Shown here one piece after another: positions 21,093-30,489 of a stretch of DNA of 64,000 nt. The notes beneath the pieces were generated by a model, which did no database searches, was not told the origin of the DNA, and saw nothing but the letters and a program-made list of their open reading frames with translations. Source of the stretch: Clostridium sp. AWRP (GTDB lineage: Bacteria; Bacillota; Clostridia; Clostridiales; Clostridiaceae); contig NZ_CP029758.2 in the NCBI RefSeq assembly GCF_004006395.2, forward strand, positions 62,001 through 126,000, written 5' to 3'. The position numbers and the translations under genes were made by a program. Positions within the stretch are counted from its first letter, which is position 1. Every line of letters begins with the position of its first letter.

Positions 21093-21208
21093 TCTGGTGG
21101 TAATGACGTGAAGGTAACACCCCTTTCCATACCGAACAGGAAGGTTAAGCTTCAGGGTGCCGATGGTACTGCAGGGGAGGCCCTGTGGGAGAATAGGTCG
21201 CTGCCAGG
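21093..21208 (+). rRNA. 5S ribosomal RNA, operon 1
   Basis: 116 nt. TCTGGTGG at the start pairs with the CTGCCAGG end; internal CATACCGAACAGG and GGGAGAATAGGTCGC are standard 5S segments. Confidence 0.95.
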
Positions 21209-21214
21209 TTATAT

Positions 21215-21290
21215 GGTTCACTAGCTCAGTTGGTAGAGCACATGACTTTTAATCATGTTGTCCGGGGTTCGATTCCCCGGTGAGCCACCA
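21215..21290 (+). tRNA. tRNA-Lys (anticodon TTT)
   Basis: 76 nt with encoded CCA, 6 nt after 5S. Acceptor GGTTCAC/GTGAGCC, anticodon loop CTTTTAA. Confidence 0.96.
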
Positions 21291-21320
21291 AAAGAAGTAC
21301 TTGAATGTACTTCTTTTTTT
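21291..21320 (+). terminator. Terminator of rRNA operon 1
   Basis: AAAGAAGTAC pairs with GTACTTCTTT, followed by a T run. Confidence 0.88.
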
Positions 21321-21364
21321 ATATATTTTTTTATATGGAAAAAAGCCATAAAATATGGCTTTAG

Positions 21365-21859
21365 TTATTTAATGTAAATTGAATTAAGCAGCTCTTTTCC
21401 CGTAGAAGTTTTAAAATATTTATTTTTCATGTATTCTATATCAGATATTTTAATATTATTCTCATATGTATTTACTAAAAAATCACTTTCAATCAATATC
21501 TGTAAGTCTATTTTATCAATTTTATTGTAACTATGGTGATTACCTATTAAAAAACATACTCTTTTAATTATTGTATCATCTAGATCTATTTCTTTAAGCA
21601 GTTCTTTAGCTACAGGAGGCCCTTCAATTTCTTGATAATTTCCAGCTGAACTATTATACTTCCTTTCACTTTCTTTAATCCCTATATCATGAAGTATAGA
21701 AGCTAATTCAAGTATAAGCATTTCATTATCGTTTAATCCTTCTAATTGGCCTATAGTTTTGCTGAAACCATATACTTTTAAAGCATGATTTATTCTTTTT
21801 ATATCATTTCCAAAATAAAGTATCATTTTTTTAGTAACGTAACTTGCTAAATCTGACAT
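21365..21859 (-). CDS. HD-domain phosphohydrolase-like protein
   Basis: 164 aa. HD metal motif in LASILHDIGIKESE with an upstream His in RINHALKVYGF and a downstream HHSYNKID, the arrangement of metal-dependent phosphohydrolases. Short, single domain, cytosolic. AAGGAGGTAC lies just before the ATG. It is transcribed away from the two-component module at 21978. Such proteins hydrolyse nucleotides or related phosphates; no substrate can be assigned. Confidence 0.8.
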   Translation of the reverse strand: MSDLASYVTKKMILYFGNDIKRINHALKVYGFSKTIGQLEGLNDNEMLILELASILHDIGIKESERKYNSSAGNYQEIEGPPVAKELLKEIDLDDTIIKRVCFLIGNHHSYNKIDKIDLQILIESDFLVNTYENNIKISDIEYMKNKYFKTSTGKELLNSIYIK

Positions 21860-21885
21860 GAGTACCTCCTTATATTTAAATTATA

Positions 21886-21917
21886 GTATTAGTATATCTA
21901 ATTTGTATTAGTATATC
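21886..21917. promoter_or_regulatory. Tandem 13-bp direct repeat in the divergent promoter region
   Basis: GTATTAGTATATC occurs at 21886-21898 and 21905-21917, 19 bp apart, between the HD gene and the response regulator. Direct repeats at about two helical turns suit an OmpR-type regulator, probably the one encoded next door. Confidence 0.5.
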
Positions 21918-21977
21918 AATTTTACTGTGATAAAATATTCATATATTTATTAATTAAAAAATAGGGGATTAGGTGTA

Positions 21978-22670
21978 ATGAAAAGTATTTTATTAGTAGA
22001 AGATGATAAATCATTAAATAGGGGAATTAGCTTTAAATTGAATAAAGAAGGATACAAGGTTTTTTCATCAAGAACTATTGAAGAAGCAAAAATAATATTA
22101 GAAGAAAATAGTGTTGACCTTATGATCCTTGATGTAGGATTGCCTGATGGAAATGGATTTGATTTCTGTGGGGAAGTTAGGAAAAGAAATGACTTACTTA
22201 TTATATTCTTAACGGCTTGTGATCAAGAAATTGATATTGTAACAGGACTTGATATGGGAGCAGATGACTATATAGCCAAGCCATTTAGTCTTATGGTATT
22301 AATGTCTAAAATAAATGCTCTACTTCGAAGAAATTCTAATAAAAATCAAAGCAAAAAAATCGTATCTGGAGATATAGTTTTTTCTATAACGGATATGAAA
22401 GTGTTAAAAAATGAAGAGGAATTATTTCTAAGTAAGACTGAAATAAAACTTTTAAAATATTTAATGGATAATGCAGGACAAATCATAACCAAAGATCAGC
22501 TTTTAAATAAATTATGGGACATAGATAGCACATTTGTAGATGAAAATACCATAGCAGTAAATATAAGAAGACTTAGAGAAAAGATAGAGGACAATCCTTC
22601 AACACCTAAATATATAAAGAATGTTAGGGGAATGGGATATATATGGACAGAAGGATGTGTAAAGATATGA
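21978..22670 (+). CDS. OmpR-family response regulator
   Basis: 230 aa. Receiver domain with E8-D10 pocket, phosphoacceptor D52 in LMILDVGLPDG, Thr in FLTACD and Lys in DYIAKPFS, then a winged helix ending VRGMGYIWTEG. First gene of an RR-HK-ABC ATPase-permease module of the kind that senses and expels membrane-active peptides. It overlaps the kinase start by 4 nt (ATGA). Confidence 0.9.
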   Translation: MKSILLVEDDKSLNRGISFKLNKEGYKVFSSRTIEEAKIILEENSVDLMILDVGLPDGNGFDFCGEVRKRNDLLIIFLTACDQEIDIVTGLDMGADDYIAKPFSLMVLMSKINALLRRNSNKNQSKKIVSGDIVFSITDMKVLKNEEELFLSKTEIKLLKYLMDNAGQIITKDQLLNKLWDIDSTFVDENTIAVNIRRLREKIEDNPSTPKYIKNVRGMGYIWTEGCVKI

Positions 22671-23926
22671 TTGAATATTTAAAAGAAAATCCCTTATTAA
22701 AGAAAGTATTTAATATAATGATTATTACTATATTAAGTACCTTAGTGATAACTTGTTTTGTAAATTACTATATAACTGAACAAGTGTATAAGCAAAATAT
22801 AAATTCTACACTTCAACTAGTTGGAACACTTACAAGATTAAATCCTGGAAATGAAACTGAAATTGTAAAAACTGTACTGCTTAAAAAATATGATGCTAAA
22901 AATTTGGAATATGGAAAAAACATTGCTAAAAAATATGGCTATGATGATGAAGTTACAGCATGGAATGATGATGCATTTAATAAAAATGTATATAATATGA
23001 TAAAAATTAATTTTATATTGTTTATAGTAATCTTAATTGAATCAATGTGGATTTTCAGAAGTTGCAGTTCATATATTATGAAAAGGCTTGAATATATATT
23101 AAATAGTGTTGATGAGGCAATAAATGGAAAACTATTGACGGATATGAATAGCTTCAATGAAGGAATTTTGCCTAAGATATATTCTAAGCTGTGCGATTTA
23201 AGCAGAATACTTAATTTAAATATCGAAAAATTATATAGGGAAAAAGAAAATATAAAGTCACTTGTTACAGATATTTCACATCAAATAAAAACTCCCCTAT
23301 CCTCAATTAAACTCTTTAATTCAATTCTAATAGAAGATGAAAGTATAAGTAAAAACGAAAAAAGAGAATTTTTAAATACAATAAAAGAAGAGGTTTTAAA
23401 ACTTGAGTGGCTTACAGGTTCACTTATAAAGTTGTCCAGGCTTGAAGCTAGTATGATTGAGCTAAAAAAAGAAAAAAAATCTATAAAGGATACAATATAT
23501 AAAGCTATAGAAGGAGTTTATTCAAAAGCTCTGCAAAAAAATATAGAGATAAATGCTGAAAATGTATATGAATTTTCTATTTTTCATGATGTGAGATGGA
23601 CTAAAGAAGCAATAATTAATGTACTTGAAAATGCCATAAAGTATACAGATAGTACTGGAAAAATAAATGTAAGTATGAGTGATATGAACTTTTTTATAAG
23701 AATTGATATAGAAGATACCGGTATAGGAATACTGGGTGAGGATTTCAACAAGATTTTTAAACGATTCTTTAGAGGGAGTTGCAAAATGGTTCAAGAATCT
23801 GAAGGCTCTGGAGTAGGCTTATATCTTACAAGAAAGATACTAGAAGAACAAGGTGGAAGTATAATGGTTGATTCAAAACTAGGGGAGGGAAGTAAGTTCA
23901 GTCTTTTCTTACAAAAATGTAAGTGA
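22667..23926 (+). CDS. Sensor histidine kinase
   Basis: 419 aa. Two membrane segments (about 15-35 and 110-130) enclose a ~75-residue outer domain; then a linker, phosphoacceptor His near residue 205 in VTDISHQIKTPLSSIK, N-box VLENAIKYTD and G-boxes DTGIGI and GSGVGLYL. I chose ATG 22667 in the ATGA overlap with the regulator, giving translational coupling. Unlike the kinase at 1137 it has a true extracytoplasmic sensor region. Confidence 0.88.
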   Translation: MIEYLKENPLLKKVFNIMIITILSTLVITCFVNYYITEQVYKQNINSTLQLVGTLTRLNPGNETEIVKTVLLKKYDAKNLEYGKNIAKKYGYDDEVTAWNDDAFNKNVYNMIKINFILFIVILIESMWIFRSCSSYIMKRLEYILNSVDEAINGKLLTDMNSFNEGILPKIYSKLCDLSRILNLNIEKLYREKENIKSLVTDISHQIKTPLSSIKLFNSILIEDESISKNEKREFLNTIKEEVLKLEWLTGSLIKLSRLEASMIELKKEKKSIKDTIYKAIEGVYSKALQKNIEINAENVYEFSIFHDVRWTKEAIINVLENAIKYTDSTGKINVSMSDMNFFIRIDIEDTGIGILGEDFNKIFKRFFRGSCKMVQESEGSGVGLYLTRKILEEQGGSIMVDSKLGEGSKFSLFLQKCK

Positions 23927-24000
23927 TGTTGAAAGTGAATTGTAATATTAACATGTTATCCTCTAAGTATAATAATTGGATGTTGAAGAGAGGTAATGTT

Positions 24001-24675
24001 ATGAAAGTATTGGAAGTAAAATCTCTAAAAAAATATTATGGGAAAGATGAGAATTTAGTTAAAGCAGTCGATAATGTAAGTTTTTTTGTAGATGAAGGAG
24101 AGTTTGTTGTAATAATTGGTACATCAGGTTCAGGTAAGAGTACGCTGCTTCACATGGTTGGAGGTCTTGATAGACCAACATCAGGGGAAGTTTATATTGT
24201 AGGGCAGAATATATTTTCAATGAAGGATGATAAGCTTGCTATATTTAGGAGAAGAAATATAGGTTTTGTTTTTCAAGCATACAATCTTATACCAGTCTTA
24301 AACGTGTGGGAAAACATAACACTCCCAATAGGACTTGATGGTAAAGATGTGGATGAAAGTTATGTTAAAGAACTTATGGAAACTTTAAATATATATAATA
24401 AGAAAAATTCACTTCCAAATGCTCTGTCAGGTGGACAACAACAGAGAACGGCTATATGTAGAGGTCTTGCAGCTAAACCGTCTATAATACTTGCAGATGA
24501 ACCTACAGGAAATCTTGATTCCAAGACGGCGCAAGAAGTTATGGCGCTCTTGAAGATGTCAGTAAAAAAATATCATCAAACTCTAATTATGATAACTCAT
24601 GATGATAAAATTGCACAGATGGGTGATAGAGTGATTAGAATTGAAGACGGAAAAATAGTGCAGGGGAGGGAGTAA
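24001..24675 (+). CDS. MacB/LolD-type ABC transporter ATPase
   Basis: 224 aa. Walker A GTSGSGKST, Q-loop VFQAYNLIP, signature LSGGQQQRTA, Walker B SIILADEPTGNLD, H-loop MITHDD. ATG 24001 has AGAGAGG upstream; a longer frame from 23923 lacks a ribosome site. It pairs with the FtsX-like permease that starts 2 nt after its stop. This class powers mechanical work on periplasmic or membrane substrates rather than classical transport. Confidence 0.92.
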   Translation: MKVLEVKSLKKYYGKDENLVKAVDNVSFFVDEGEFVVIIGTSGSGKSTLLHMVGGLDRPTSGEVYIVGQNIFSMKDDKLAIFRRRNIGFVFQAYNLIPVLNVWENITLPIGLDGKDVDESYVKELMETLNIYNKKNSLPNALSGGQQQRTAICRGLAAKPSIILADEPTGNLDSKTAQEVMALLKMSVKKYHQTLIMITHDDKIAQMGDRVIRIEDGKIVQGRE

Positions 24676-24677
24676 GT

Positions 24678-27059
24678 ATGAATTATATATCCAATCTTGC
24701 TAGGAAGAATTTAAAGTTTTCTAAAACCAAGAATATACTGATCATACTCACTATAGCGTTAGCTACTTGTCTCATAACTGCTGCTGGAATAATGTTTTAC
24801 AGTATACAAAGTTCTATGATAAATGGAGCTGAAGAAGCAATGGGAAACTATCATGGAATGTATGTTAATGTAAATGATAAACAAATCGAAACTCTAAAGA
24901 ATAATAGGAAAATTGAAAAGTTAGGGGAATATATTCCATTTAAAAATATAAAAAATAAAGATTTAAGTGATTCTCAAATGGAGTTATTTTATACTGATTA
25001 TGCAGGGGCAGATATGACGAATGTGAAATTAAAACAAGGAAACTTGCCTCAAAAATCAAATGAAATAGCACTAGAATCATGGGTACTTGACAAATTAAAA
25101 GTAAAATCTAAAATAGGAGAAAGCATTCATATTAAATATGAAAACAATAAAAGTATGGATTTTATTTTAAGTGGAATATTAAGCGATGATAAAATACGTA
25201 AGCAGAAAAATAATGTCATAGGTGTAGTATCAAAAAAACTTGTAACTCGAAATTCATCTAAAATAAAGATGGCATGTTATGTAAGAGTTAAAAATCATAG
25301 AAATATTATGAGCACTGTTTTTGATATTGGACATAGTATTGGTTTAAAGGATGAAAATATAAAGACAAATTCACTGTATATAAGTGCAGTAGGAGGAGAT
25401 CCATCATTACTAATATCATTTCTTGTTATAGCTTTAATTATAGTAATTGCAACTATTGTGGTTATCTATAATATATTTTATGTATCTGTTATTGAAAGAA
25501 TAAAACAATTTGGTCTTCTTTCTGCAATTGGTGCAACTAAAAAGCAAATTAGAAAAGTTATATTTAAAGAAGGATTTACTTTATCAATTATAGCAATTCC
25601 AATAGGGATTATATTTGCACATGCAATATATTATATAGTAAGGCAACTATTAATTTCAAAGTACTCCATAGAAATAAAATCTTCACCATATATTATAATT
25701 ATTTCGGCACTGATAAGTTTATTAGCAGTTGTAATTTCTCTTAGAAAACCAGAAAAGCTTTCTTCGAGAATATCTCCAGTAGAATCAATGAGATACAGTG
25801 GTGTAGAAATAAATTCAAAGAAAAAAGAAAGAAATTCAATTAAAAAAATATCTATATCTAAAATTGCACATTTAAATCTCTGGCGAAATAAAAAGAGAAC
25901 GATTATGACCATGATTTCTCTTACTATGAGTGGCATTTTATTTATTGTAATTTGTACTATACTTAAAAGTATGAATATAGATAATTTAACAAAACAAGAT
26001 TTTAAACACGAATTTTCATTAACAAGCACAGAAACAGCGGGCAATCATTTAAATGATAAGATGATAAATAATATAAAAAATATTAAAGGTGTTAAAAATG
26101 TTAGTACTGAAAAATATACCGGTAATATATCTGTTAACAATTTGAGCTATGGACTATATGGATATGATGATTATCTTTTAGGTAAATTTAAAAAATATTT
26201 AATAGCTGGAAAAATATCTCCTGAGGAATTAAAAAGTAAAGATGAAGTTTTAGTTGCAACTAATTATGACAAAAATGATAACAGGATTTGCAAATATAAA
26301 GTTGGAGATAAAATAAATTTATCAATTGTAGTAGATAAAAATGGGAAACAAACAGAAAGCATAAAAAAACAATTTACTGTGGCAGGTATAGTCAGTAAGA
26401 ATATAGGAAGTTTTGGCTGGAAAATAGATGGATATGATCTTATAACCCACGAAGATGTGTTTACAAGAGGAGAATTTAAGGACAAGTTAGCTAGTGCAAA
26501 TGACAACAAGATATCAGGAGTATATATAGACATTGACAGCAGTAAATTTGAATCTATAAAAAGTAAGCTTAAGTCAGTTTCACAAAAGGACAATAGAATA
26601 TTTTATGATTCACATACGGATTATAAAAAAGAAATTGAAAGTCAGTATATGGGGATACAAATTATTGCAATGAGTTTTATTGTCATTATAGCCCTTATTG
26701 GGATTTTAAATCTTATAAATACCATGATTACAAGTATACTTACTAGAAAAAAAGAGTACGGCATGCTTCAAGCTGTTGGACTTTCAGACAGAGAGCTTCG
26801 CAAAATGCTTCAAATTGAAGGAATATATTATTCTCTTGGAAGTTCCTTAATGTCTATAATTTTTGGAACATCTTTAGGATACCTGTGTTTTAAATTGTTT
26901 AAAAAGTCCGGAGCAGATTATGCAGAATATAAATTACCACTAGGTTCAATTCTAGTATTGATTTTAGCGTTTGCCATAATAACAATACTCATAACTTATT
27001 TAATTGAAAATAAGTTAAAAAAGGAATCAATTATAGATAGAATAAGATATAGTGAATAA
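24678..27059 (+). CDS. FtsX/MacB-type ABC transporter permease
   Basis: 793 aa. TM1 near residues 20-45, a ~190-residue outer domain, three helices (about 240-355) forming the first FtsX domain, another helix near 405-430, a second outer domain (~230 residues) and three final helices (about 665-785). Eight helices with two FtsX domains is the LolC/E-like duplicate, not the ten-helix BceB form. With its ATPase and two-component pair it is likely a stress- or peptide-responsive system. Ends with a strong terminator. Confidence 0.88.
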   Translation: MNYISNLARKNLKFSKTKNILIILTIALATCLITAAGIMFYSIQSSMINGAEEAMGNYHGMYVNVNDKQIETLKNNRKIEKLGEYIPFKNIKNKDLSDSQMELFYTDYAGADMTNVKLKQGNLPQKSNEIALESWVLDKLKVKSKIGESIHIKYENNKSMDFILSGILSDDKIRKQKNNVIGVVSKKLVTRNSSKIKMACYVRVKNHRNIMSTVFDIGHSIGLKDENIKTNSLYISAVGGDPSLLISFLVIALIIVIATIVVIYNIFYVSVIERIKQFGLLSAIGATKKQIRKVIFKEGFTLSIIAIPIGIIFAHAIYYIVRQLLISKYSIEIKSSPYIIIISALISLLAVVISLRKPEKLSSRISPVESMRYSGVEINSKKKERNSIKKISISKIAHLNLWRNKKRTIMTMISLTMSGILFIVICTILKSMNIDNLTKQDFKHEFSLTSTETAGNHLNDKMINNIKNIKGVKNVSTEKYTGNISVNNLSYGLYGYDDYLLGKFKKYLIAGKISPEELKSKDEVLVATNYDKNDNRICKYKVGDKINLSIVVDKNGKQTESIKKQFTVAGIVSKNIGSFGWKIDGYDLITHEDVFTRGEFKDKLASANDNKISGVYIDIDSSKFESIKSKLKSVSQKDNRIFYDSHTDYKKEIESQYMGIQIIAMSFIVIIALIGILNLINTMITSILTRKKEYGMLQAVGLSDRELRKMLQIEGIYYSLGSSLMSIIFGTSLGYLCFKLFKKSGADYAEYKLPLGSILVLILAFAIITILITYLIENKLKKESIIDRIRYSE

Positions 27060-27063
27060 AATT

Positions 27064-27115
27064 AAGTTTTCACCTAGAAATTTTACGTAAAGTTTCTAAG
27101 TGAAAACTTTTATTT
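27064..27115 (+). terminator. Terminator of the two-component/ABC operon
   Basis: AAGTTTTCAC pairs perfectly with GTGAAAACTT, with an inner TAGAAA/TTTCTA pairing, then a T-rich tail. Confidence 0.85.
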
Positions 27116-27237
27116 ATCCGATGACTACCTGCTCTAATACTCCCACTTTCCCAAGTTGGAGTAAAGAGCAGGTACGTCCCTGGATAACGATTTCTAAGCA
27201 TTAGGTGGAGTCAAAACTTCATCTGATGCTAAGAACT
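27116..27237. repeat. Intergenic structured repeat, copy 1
   Basis: ACCTGCTCT (27126-27134) pairs with AGAGCAGGT with an inner ACTCC/GGAGT stem, then TGGATAACG, then a 15-bp hairpin from AGCATTAGGTGGAGT (27198-27212) followed by AAGAAC. Related elements lie at 32439-32572 and 58695-58884. Promoter-like TATAAT lies at 27254. No gene in 27060-27347. Confidence 0.5.
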
Positions 27238-27347
27238 CTGTTTATATGTATGCTATAATTGGATTATGATAGGTCATAAAGTTAGCTGCAGAATATATGA
27301 TAACTAATGTGTAATTAAATTATCAGTGTATTTGATTGGAGGTAAAA

Positions 27348-28379
27348 ATGGAGGATTTAGATTTATTCAAAGAAATATGCGAAACTCATGCACCAAGTGG
27401 CAGAGAAGACTGGCTGTATTCTATTATAGAAGATAATTTTAATCAATTTGGAGATATAACTATAAGCAAGCTAAATAATATGTATATACATAAAGAGGGA
27501 AAAACTTCTAGCAAATTAATGATAATGTCTCATGCAGATGAAGTTTTTTTAATGGTAAAAGAAATAACAAAAGAAGGCTTTGTAAAATTTAAAGGATTGG
27601 GAATAGATGCTAAAAGCCTTGTTGCTCAAGAAGTTATCATTCATGGAAAAGAAAATATATCTGGAGTTGTGGCGTTAAAATATGATTATAGTGATAAACA
27701 AAAAAATAAAGTTAGTGTGGAAAACCTATATATAGAAACTGGTTTTTGCACAGAAAAATTAAGAAGTTTAATTAAGGTAGGAGATTATATTACTTTAGAT
27801 AGAAAAATGGTAGGGCTTTTAAATGACAATGTGAGTTGTAAGTCAATAGATAACAGAGCTAGCATTTTTGCTATGTATGTTTGTGCGGAAGAACTTAAAA
27901 ATGTAAATCCAGATTTAAATGTTTATTTTGTATGTTCATGTCAGGAGGAAGTAGGACATAGAGGAGCCAAAATGGCAAGTTACGAAGTTAAACCTGATAT
28001 AGGTATAGCACTTGATGTTACTTTTGATGGTGGAACTTTAGGAGATAGCGATAGGGAAAATAAGCTGGGAGCAGGGCCAGTTATATGTATAGGCCCTAAT
28101 ATACATACTAAAATTAAAAACAGGATAATACAAACTGCAGATAAATATAACATTCCATACCAAATTGAAGTTGAGCCGGGAAACACTGGAACTGATGCTT
28201 GGGATATTCAAACTGCAGAAGGGGGAATACCTACACTTCTTATATCTATTCCTATAAAGTATATGCATACTTCTGTAGAAGTGGTAAATTTGAAAGATAT
28301 CAAAAACACAGGAAGACTTTTGGCTAGGTTTATTCAAGAGTTAAAAGAGGATGAATTGGAGGGATTATTTTGCTTTTAG
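27348..28379 (+). CDS. M42 family metallo-aminopeptidase, intact active site
   Basis: 343 aa. All family metal and catalytic residues are visible: H62/D64 (SHADEV), bridging D168 (IDNR), E200/E201 (CQEEVGHRG), D223 (ALDVT) and H307 (KYMHTS). M42 enzymes form large tetrahedral dodecamers (TET) that trim peptides in the cytosol. ATG 27348 with GGAGG upstream. First of three tandem paralogues; the next start overlaps it by 10 nt. Confidence 0.92.
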   Translation: MEDLDLFKEICETHAPSGREDWLYSIIEDNFNQFGDITISKLNNMYIHKEGKTSSKLMIMSHADEVFLMVKEITKEGFVKFKGLGIDAKSLVAQEVIIHGKENISGVVALKYDYSDKQKNKVSVENLYIETGFCTEKLRSLIKVGDYITLDRKMVGLLNDNVSCKSIDNRASIFAMYVCAEELKNVNPDLNVYFVCSCQEEVGHRGAKMASYEVKPDIGIALDVTFDGGTLGDSDRENKLGAGPVICIGPNIHTKIKNRIIQTADKYNIPYQIEVEPGNTGTDAWDIQTAEGGIPTLLISIPIKYMHTSVEVVNLKDIKNTGRLLARFIQELKEDELEGLFCF

Positions 28380-29377
28380 AAAAACTATCTAACTGTATAG
28401 GACCTTCTGGTTATGAAGAAGAAATTAGGAATGTAATAAAAGAGGAGTTGTACACTTTTACTGATAATGTAACTGTAGATAGAATGGGAAACGTTATAGT
28501 CCATAGTGATGATAATGATAATTCTTCACCTAAAATAATGATAGCTTCTCACATGGATGAGAGAGGTCTTATAATTACAGCTTATAATGATGATGGAACT
28601 CTAAAGTTTTCAACTTTAGGTAAAATGGAAAAAGGAGCACTGCCTTGTAAAACTGTTTTAATTGGAAACAAAAAAGTACATGGCGTTATAGGCATAAAAC
28701 CAATACATCTTCAGGATAAAAGTGAAAGAAATAAAAATATATCCTATGATGATATGTGTATAGATATCGGAGCCTCAAGTAAAAATGAGTGTAAGAAGAC
28801 TGTTTCACTTGGAGATTTTGTAGTATTTGACAATAGTTTTTCTGATTTTGGAGACAATTTAGTAAAAGGTAAGGCTTTAGATAATAGGATAGGATGTTCT
28901 ATACTTTTAGAATTATTAAGGGAAAAATGTGAGTGTAATTTATATGGAGTGTTTTATGTCCAGGGAAATATAGATAAAAGAGGAATTTATACTGCGGCTT
29001 ATAATGTTAAGCCTGATATAATGATAGATTTAGATACTATAAATAGTACTGATGGGGAAGGTGTACCGGAATATTTAAAAACAAATGAACTTACAGGAGG
29101 ACCCGTGATACCTTTTAATATGGAAGAGTCTATATTTAATAGAGACATTGTAAAATCTATTAGAAATAAGGCAGATACTATGGGAATTGCTTATAAAAAG
29201 AGCATAAGTACTAAGGATACAAGTAAACTTAAACCAGTCCGTTTACCTATTAATAACTGCAAGACAGCAGCGGTATTAATACCATGCAAACATATGGATT
29301 ATAATATTTCAATGTGCAGCTTGATGGATTATGAAAGTACTTTAACTTTGGTAAAAAGTTATTTGTCAGATTTATAG
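28370..29377 (+). CDS. M42 family protein, altered active site
   Basis: 335 aa, starts at TTG 28370 with GGAGGG upstream. H61/D63 and D171 (LDNR) are kept, but the catalytic/metal Glu pair is replaced by G199-N200 (VQGNIDKRG) and the last His by Asp (KHMDYN). It should fold as M42 but is unlikely to hydrolyse peptides in the usual way. Coupled translation with the intact gene suggests a shared complex. Confidence 0.85.
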   Translation: MLLEKLSNCIGPSGYEEEIRNVIKEELYTFTDNVTVDRMGNVIVHSDDNDNSSPKIMIASHMDERGLIITAYNDDGTLKFSTLGKMEKGALPCKTVLIGNKKVHGVIGIKPIHLQDKSERNKNISYDDMCIDIGASSKNECKKTVSLGDFVVFDNSFSDFGDNLVKGKALDNRIGCSILLELLREKCECNLYGVFYVQGNIDKRGIYTAAYNVKPDIMIDLDTINSTDGEGVPEYLKTNELTGGPVIPFNMEESIFNRDIVKSIRNKADTMGIAYKKSISTKDTSKLKPVRLPINNCKTAAVLIPCKHMDYNISMCSLMDYESTLTLVKSYLSDL

Positions 29378-29411
29378 ATGATAATTTAAAATATTGAGGG
29401 GTGAAATTTTT

Positions 29412-30371
29412 ATGGATAAACTTCTAATAAAATTAATCAATTCTTTTGGAGTTAGTGGTAAAGAAGATGAAGTGAGGGAAGTAATAAAGGAACGTTTAAA
29501 TGAAATCAATCAAGATATGTATGAAGATGATATAGGTAATGTAATAGTAAAATTAGGTTCTGGTGAAACTAAAATAATGTTGTGTACTCATATGGACTCT
29601 GTGGGATTTATAGTAAACCATATAGATGATGATGGCATGATAAGGGTGGACAACATAGGAAATTTTAAAAAGGAAGATATATCCCATAGTTTCATAAGGT
29701 TTGATAATGGAACCTTAGGAAAAATATATACTTCCGAAGAAGGCGAATTTGTAGATATAGGCGTGAATGAAAAGGAAGATGCTTTAAAAAAGGTAAATGA
29801 AGGGGATATGGCATCTCTTGTAGGACCGTATTTAAGTGTAGGTGACAATAATGTTATAAGCCCACTTTTACATAATAAGGTAGGATGTTATATACTTTTA
29901 AAGCTTATAGAATATGTAAAAGTAGAAAATGCAGAGCTTGATTTCGTATTTGCATCTCAAGGTGAAATAGGAGGAATAGGTGCCAGAATTGTTGCAAATA
30001 ATATAAATCCTGATTACTGCATAATAGTTGGTACTGAAAATGCTACAAATGCAGAAGAAAGAAAAAACAACATAAATATAGATGAAGGGCCAGTAATTAA
30101 AATTATGGATAGTTCACTTATAATGCATAAAGATATAAAAGAGATGTTAGAAAATTGTGCTAAAAGATCAGAAATAAATTTACAATACAGCATAAGTACA
30201 GGTAAATCTGAAGGGGAATTAGTACATAAAGAGAGAATTGGAATAAGAACCGGAGAAATCGCAGTACCATGTAGATACAAGTATTCCACATCTGAAATGG
30301 TATCAATAAATGATATAGAAGATACTATAAAAGTATTAAAGCAACTGGAAAACTTTAAGGAAATAATATAG
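29412..30371 (+). CDS. M42 family protein, probable pseudoenzyme
   Basis: 319 aa. H60/D62 remain, but the bridging Asp is H154 (LLHNKVG), the first Glu is G184 (SQGEIGG), the LDVT Asp is lost (IVGTEN) and the C-terminal His is Tyr (RYKYSTSE). At least four ligand positions are changed, so a metal site is doubtful. The sequence is otherwise full length with no frameshift, arguing for a retained non-catalytic role. ATG 29412 with GAGGGGTG upstream. Confidence 0.85.
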   Translation: MDKLLIKLINSFGVSGKEDEVREVIKERLNEINQDMYEDDIGNVIVKLGSGETKIMLCTHMDSVGFIVNHIDDDGMIRVDNIGNFKKEDISHSFIRFDNGTLGKIYTSEEGEFVDIGVNEKEDALKKVNEGDMASLVGPYLSVGDNNVISPLLHNKVGCYILLKLIEYVKVENAELDFVFASQGEIGGIGARIVANNINPDYCIIVGTENATNAEERKNNINIDEGPVIKIMDSSLIMHKDIKEMLENCAKRSEINLQYSISTGKSEGELVHKERIGIRTGEIAVPCRYKYSTSEMVSINDIEDTIKVLKQLENFKEII

Positions 30372-30407
30372 TAAAAAGAATCTATCTTGTAAAGATACGC
30401 CCTTTAT

Positions 30408-30450
30408 AAAAAATAGCTTCTATGATAAATTATCATAAAAGCTATTTTTT
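30408..30450. terminator. Bidirectional terminator between M42 operon and UDG-like gene
   Basis: AAAAAATAGCTT and AAGCTATTTTTT flank an inner TATGATAAATTATCATA palindrome. It can serve both converging genes. Confidence 0.88.
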
Positions 30451-30489
30451 ATAGAGTTTTTTACAATATATAATTAGTAAAAAGGAACT

